Source of the DNA: Flavobacterium sp.
Lineage (GTDB): Bacteria > Bacteroidota > Bacteroidia > Flavobacteriales > Flavobacteriaceae
Assembly (NCBI GenBank): GCA_003497625.1
Contig: DNNO01000020.1
Coordinates: forward strand, 1 to 43,231
DNA: 43,231 nt
Direction of reading: 5' to 3'
Shown here: positions 40,479 through 43,231 of the stretch, one piece after another
How the letters are laid out: every line of letters begins with the position of its first letter
Numbering within the stretch: position 1 is the first letter of the stretch
The notes under the pieces: generated by a model
Database searches by the model: none
The model's input: only the letters and a program-made list of their open reading frames with translations
Told to the model about the DNA's origin: nothing
Made by a program: the position numbers and the translations under genes

Positions 40479-42851
40479 TTAAAATTTAAAATTATAAGAT
40501 ACCGAAGGCACAATTCCGAAAATAGAAAGCTTAACCGCTTCATTTGCTCCAGTTTCAGCATTTTGTCTAAAAGTTATTGAAGCAGCGTTATAGCGACTGT
40601 ATATGTTGTAAATTCCAAAAACCCATTCGCCTTTGAATTTTTTATTTTCATACTTTTTTGGAGTTAAAGTGGCTGAAATATCCATTCGGTGATAAGCAGG
40701 TAATCGGTCTTCGTTTCTAGAATTATAACTTGGAACTGTTACACCTTGAAAAACATATTTTCCTGTAGGATATGTCACAGGTTGTCCTGATTGAAGTGTG
40801 AAATTCGCTCCAAAACTCCATTTTTTATTTAATTTATAACTTCCGGTAACCGCTAAATTATGGGTTTTGTCATACGCAGAACGATACCAATCGCCATTGT
40901 TGATACCAATTTCTGTTGGTGTTCTTCCTGGAGTTTGTTGTTCTGAACGTGATAACGTATAAGAAATCCATCCGTTTAAACGACCTTCATTTTTTCTCAG
41001 CATCATTTCTAAACCATACGAACGCATTCTTCCGTTTAATAATACTTGTTCAATGGCTTCATTTGCAATTAAATCGGCACCATCAATGTAGTCGATTCTA
41101 TTTTGAACTTTTTTGTAATACGTTTCTAATTCTAAAGTGTAATCTCCGTCTTTAAAATTTTTAAAATAACCCACTGCAATTTGGTCAGCAATTTGAGGTT
41201 TAATGTAATTATCACTCGGTGTCCAAACGTCTAATGGAGTAGGTGAAGCGGTGTTTGAAACCAATTGCATGTATTGCACCATTCTATTATATCCTGCTTT
41301 TATCGATTGATCTTTATCAATTTCGTATGAAATCGTAAATCGAGGCTCAAAATTTGAATAATCAGCTATTTTTTCATTTGAACCAAAATACTTTGTAGAA
41401 GTTGGAGTTGCTTTTTCATAAATTTTCAACTCTTCATCATACAAAACCGGTTGATTGTTGTCGTAATAATTGATGGTAGAAGCTCCAACTCGATAAAAAG
41501 AACTAAAACGAATTCCGTACATAACGGAAAGTTTATCAGTTAAATTTTGTTCTACTTCGGCATATAAAGCGTTTTCAAAAGCATATTTTTTATCCAACTG
41601 TCTAAAGTTGATTGATGAATTTTCATCTAATGGTTCAATGGTTCCGGGATTAATATCGAATTTCGTTACATTGGCTCCAAAATTAAATTTTACTTTATCG
41701 GATGCGTAGTATTTAAAATCGTATTTCAAATTATAGTTTTGAATGGTTGATTCCCAATTGAATCCAATGAAATCCAGCTCTAATCCATAAAAATAATTGC
41801 TATAAATCACCGATAAATTCGAAAATAGTTTATCCGAGAACAAGTGATTCCAACGCATGTTAAGTGTTGAGTTTCCATAAATATTTCGGAACGATTCATT
41901 TAAGTTGAAAATATCACGACCAAAATATCCAGATAAGTATAAGTTATTGTTTTCGTTGAGTTTGTAATTCAGCTTGGTGTTCAAATCATAAAAGTAAGCT
42001 GAGTTTTTATTATCAGTTAATTTTAAGAATAGGTGAGCATATGAACCTCTTCCTGCAATAAGAAAAGAACCTTTGTCTTTTACAATTGGACCTTCAGCTA
42101 ATAAACGACTTGAAATCAAACCAATTCCTCCGTTCATACTGAATTTGTTACTGTTTCCGTCTTTTTGGTAAACATCTAAAACCGAAGCGGCTCTTCCTCC
42201 AAAACGAGAAGGAATCCCACCTTTATAAAGCTTCAAATCTTTAATCGCATCCGCATTAAAAACCGAAAATAATCCAAAAACGTGTGAAGTATTATAAAGC
42301 GTAGCTTCGTCTAAAAGTACTAAATTTTGATCGGCTCCACCACCACGAACATTAAATCCTGATTGTCCTTCACCAGCATTGGTAACACCTGGCAAAAACA
42401 AAAGCGATTTAATAATATCAACTTCACCCATTAAAACTGGCATTTGCTTAATGGTGCTAATGGCCAGTTTATTAACGCTCATTTCGGGTTTTTTGATATT
42501 GGTCTTATAGGCGTTTTCTGTAATGACAACTTCTTTAAGTTCTTGTTTACTTTCTTTTAAACTGAAATTTTTCTTTACATTTTGATTGATTTCCAGTTTT
42601 TCAAAAAAGGTTTCAAATCCAATATAGCTAATTTGAAGTGTGTAATTTCCGTTGGGTAAAGTGATAGAATAGAAGCCATATTCATTTGTATATGTTCCAA
42701 TATTTAATTCAGAAACATAAACCGAAACACCAATTAAAGTTTCATTATTATTGGCATCAGAAATGACTCCACTTAGGGTTACCTTTTCTTGTCCGAATCC
42801 CAAAAGTGAAAAAAAGAATAAAAACCAATAAAGTTTTTGTTGTAGTATCAT
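40479..42851 (-). CDS. TonB-dependent receptor with carboxypeptidase-regulatory-like domain
   Basis: The 790-residue protein has a signal peptide (1-20, ending LLGFGQ) and an N-terminal CarboxypepD_reg-like domain (about 22-110; VTLSGVISDANNNETLIGVS). A plug domain (about 115-225) follows with GQSGFNVRGGGADQNLVLLD and FSVFNADAIKDLKLYKGGIP, then a barrel ending PSVSYNFKF. It imports an unknown ligand across the outer membrane with TonB energy. It is transcribed with the DUF4249 lipoprotein. Confidence 0.93.
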   Translation of the reverse strand: MILQQKLYWFLFFFSLLGFGQEKVTLSGVISDANNNETLIGVSVYVSELNIGTYTNEYGFYSITLPNGNYTLQISYIGFETFFEKLEINQNVKKNFSLKESKQELKEVVITENAYKTNIKKPEMSVNKLAISTIKQMPVLMGEVDIIKSLLFLPGVTNAGEGQSGFNVRGGGADQNLVLLDEATLYNTSHVFGLFSVFNADAIKDLKLYKGGIPSRFGGRAASVLDVYQKDGNSNKFSMNGGIGLISSRLLAEGPIVKDKGSFLIAGRGSYAHLFLKLTDNKNSAYFYDLNTKLNYKLNENNNLYLSGYFGRDIFNLNESFRNIYGNSTLNMRWNHLFSDKLFSNLSVIYSNYFYGLELDFIGFNWESTIQNYNLKYDFKYYASDKVKFNFGANVTKFDINPGTIEPLDENSSINFRQLDKKYAFENALYAEVEQNLTDKLSVMYGIRFSSFYRVGASTINYYDNNQPVLYDEELKIYEKATPTSTKYFGSNEKIADYSNFEPRFTISYEIDKDQSIKAGYNRMVQYMQLVSNTASPTPLDVWTPSDNYIKPQIADQIAVGYFKNFKDGDYTLELETYYKKVQNRIDYIDGADLIANEAIEQVLLNGRMRSYGLEMMLRKNEGRLNGWISYTLSRSEQQTPGRTPTEIGINNGDWYRSAYDKTHNLAVTGSYKLNKKWSFGANFTLQSGQPVTYPTGKYVFQGVTVPSYNSRNEDRLPAYHRMDISATLTPKKYENKKFKGEWVFGIYNIYSRYNAASITFRQNAETGANEAVKLSIFGIVPSVSYNFKF

Positions 42852-42972
42852 TTCGGTATAGATTTTGTACTACAAATTTCACAAAAAAAATATGCAATAG
42901 TTTAAAACAAATGTTAATTTGTAATCAAAAATCAATTATTGTTTTAATTTTACAAAATTCAATGTTATCCCA

Positions 42973-43231
42973 ATGAAGACCAAAATCTTTACACTACTTT
43001 TTATCCTTCAATTTGTGCTGGTTTCAGCGCAAAAAGATTCTCCATTTAAAGCCTCTAAATTAAAGTTAAATTGGGACGAACCTGCAAAAGTGGAGACTCC
43101 TTCTACTACCAAATCGTTACCTTATAAAAGTATTTTTGATAAAAATGATGATTATTTGAAAAAGTATTCGATTCTGAATCAGAAAAAAGGTGAAGAAAGT
43201 GTAATGGTTCAAAAAAATGAATTCAAAAATC
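42973..43231 (+). CDS. Secreted or envelope protein, unknown (3' end outside window)
   Basis: An ATG at 42973 opens a frame that runs off the window (86 codons seen). It starts with a signal peptide (MKTKIFTLLFILQFVLVSAQ) and continues with a Lys/Ser/Pro-rich stretch. No family can be named from the part visible. It is divergent from the TonB-dependent receptor gene. Confidence 0.7.
   Translation, partial: MKTKIFTLLFILQFVLVSAQKDSPFKASKLKLNWDEPAKVETPSTTKSLPYKSIFDKNDDYLKKYSILNQKKGEESVMVQKNEFKN

Noticed and set aside
1-43231. CRISPR arrays, replication origin, transposase or integrase genes
   Set aside because: None was seen: no regularly spaced repeats, no DnaA-box cluster and no recombinase motif in any recognised gene.

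Overview
The window is AT-rich chromosomal DNA of a Bacteroidota bacterium, almost certainly family Flavobacteriaceae and probably Flavobacterium or a close relative. The evidence is several secreted proteins with C-terminal type IX secretion (T9SS type A) sorting domains, promoters of the Bacteroidota form TTTG-N(17-23)-TAnnTTTG, and flavobacterial families such as DUF3810, DUF4249 with a TonB receptor, and DUF4375. No tRNA, CRISPR array, transposase, integrase or phage gene was seen.

Layout. 1-598: probable last bases of a 5S rRNA, a ladder of terminator hairpins and degenerate repeats, no gene. 599-3788 (minus): MsrB, DinB-like, NRDE and ATP-grasp genes packed end to end, with a DUF4268 gene upstream. 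3858-5428 (plus): CoA-type Nudix hydrolase and PlsC-like acyltransferase. 5457-7450 (minus): ECF sigma factor, four-helix membrane protein and TraB/GumN protein. 7582-12106: type II NADH dehydrogenase, a lipoprotein, DUF3810 and PepD. 12157-14800: an accessory unit carrying a leucine-rich-repeat T9SS protein. 14868-18602 (minus): L,D-transpeptidase, PepSY protein and siderophore receptor. 18789-22166: prfA followed by an accessory insert (LuxR-type regulator and T9SS beta-propeller protein). 22239-24069 (minus): small envelope or stress proteins. 24283-26741 (plus): pyrF, a BtuF-like protein and an alpha/beta hydrolase. 26756-27953: a second accessory unit. 27994-29351: DUF1456, TerB-like and VOC genes. 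29501-35482: a 1402-residue T9SS protein, an inserted lipoprotein gene and a DUF4375 gene. 35599-40474: uvrB, an M28 peptidase, thiamine diphosphokinase and DUF4249. 40479-43231: a TonB-dependent receptor and a truncated secreted-protein gene.

The most interesting signal is in how accessory genes sit between housekeeping genes. (1) Two unrelated gene sets (12325-14592 and 26950-27813) are framed by the same pair of elements. A 3' element starts with a 19-nt identical block and ends in a conserved block near the cargo stop codon. A 5' leader element has a 23-nt identical promoter-like block followed by three hairpins whose positions are conserved but whose stem sequences differ. Both units lie between convergent genes and read on the minus strand, which is the layout of a gene cassette. 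(2) The 3' end of prfA is repeated 2303 bp downstream and the 3' end of the DUF4375 gene is repeated 1227 bp downstream. Each repeat is diverged, in frame and keeps its own stop codon. Only accessory genes for a regulator or exported proteins lie between the copies, and no recombinase. (3) A 26-bp terminator is duplicated on either side of the L,D-transpeptidase gene. Together these suggest repeated capture of surface or secreted-protein genes at the 3' ends of core genes by a mechanism not encoded here.
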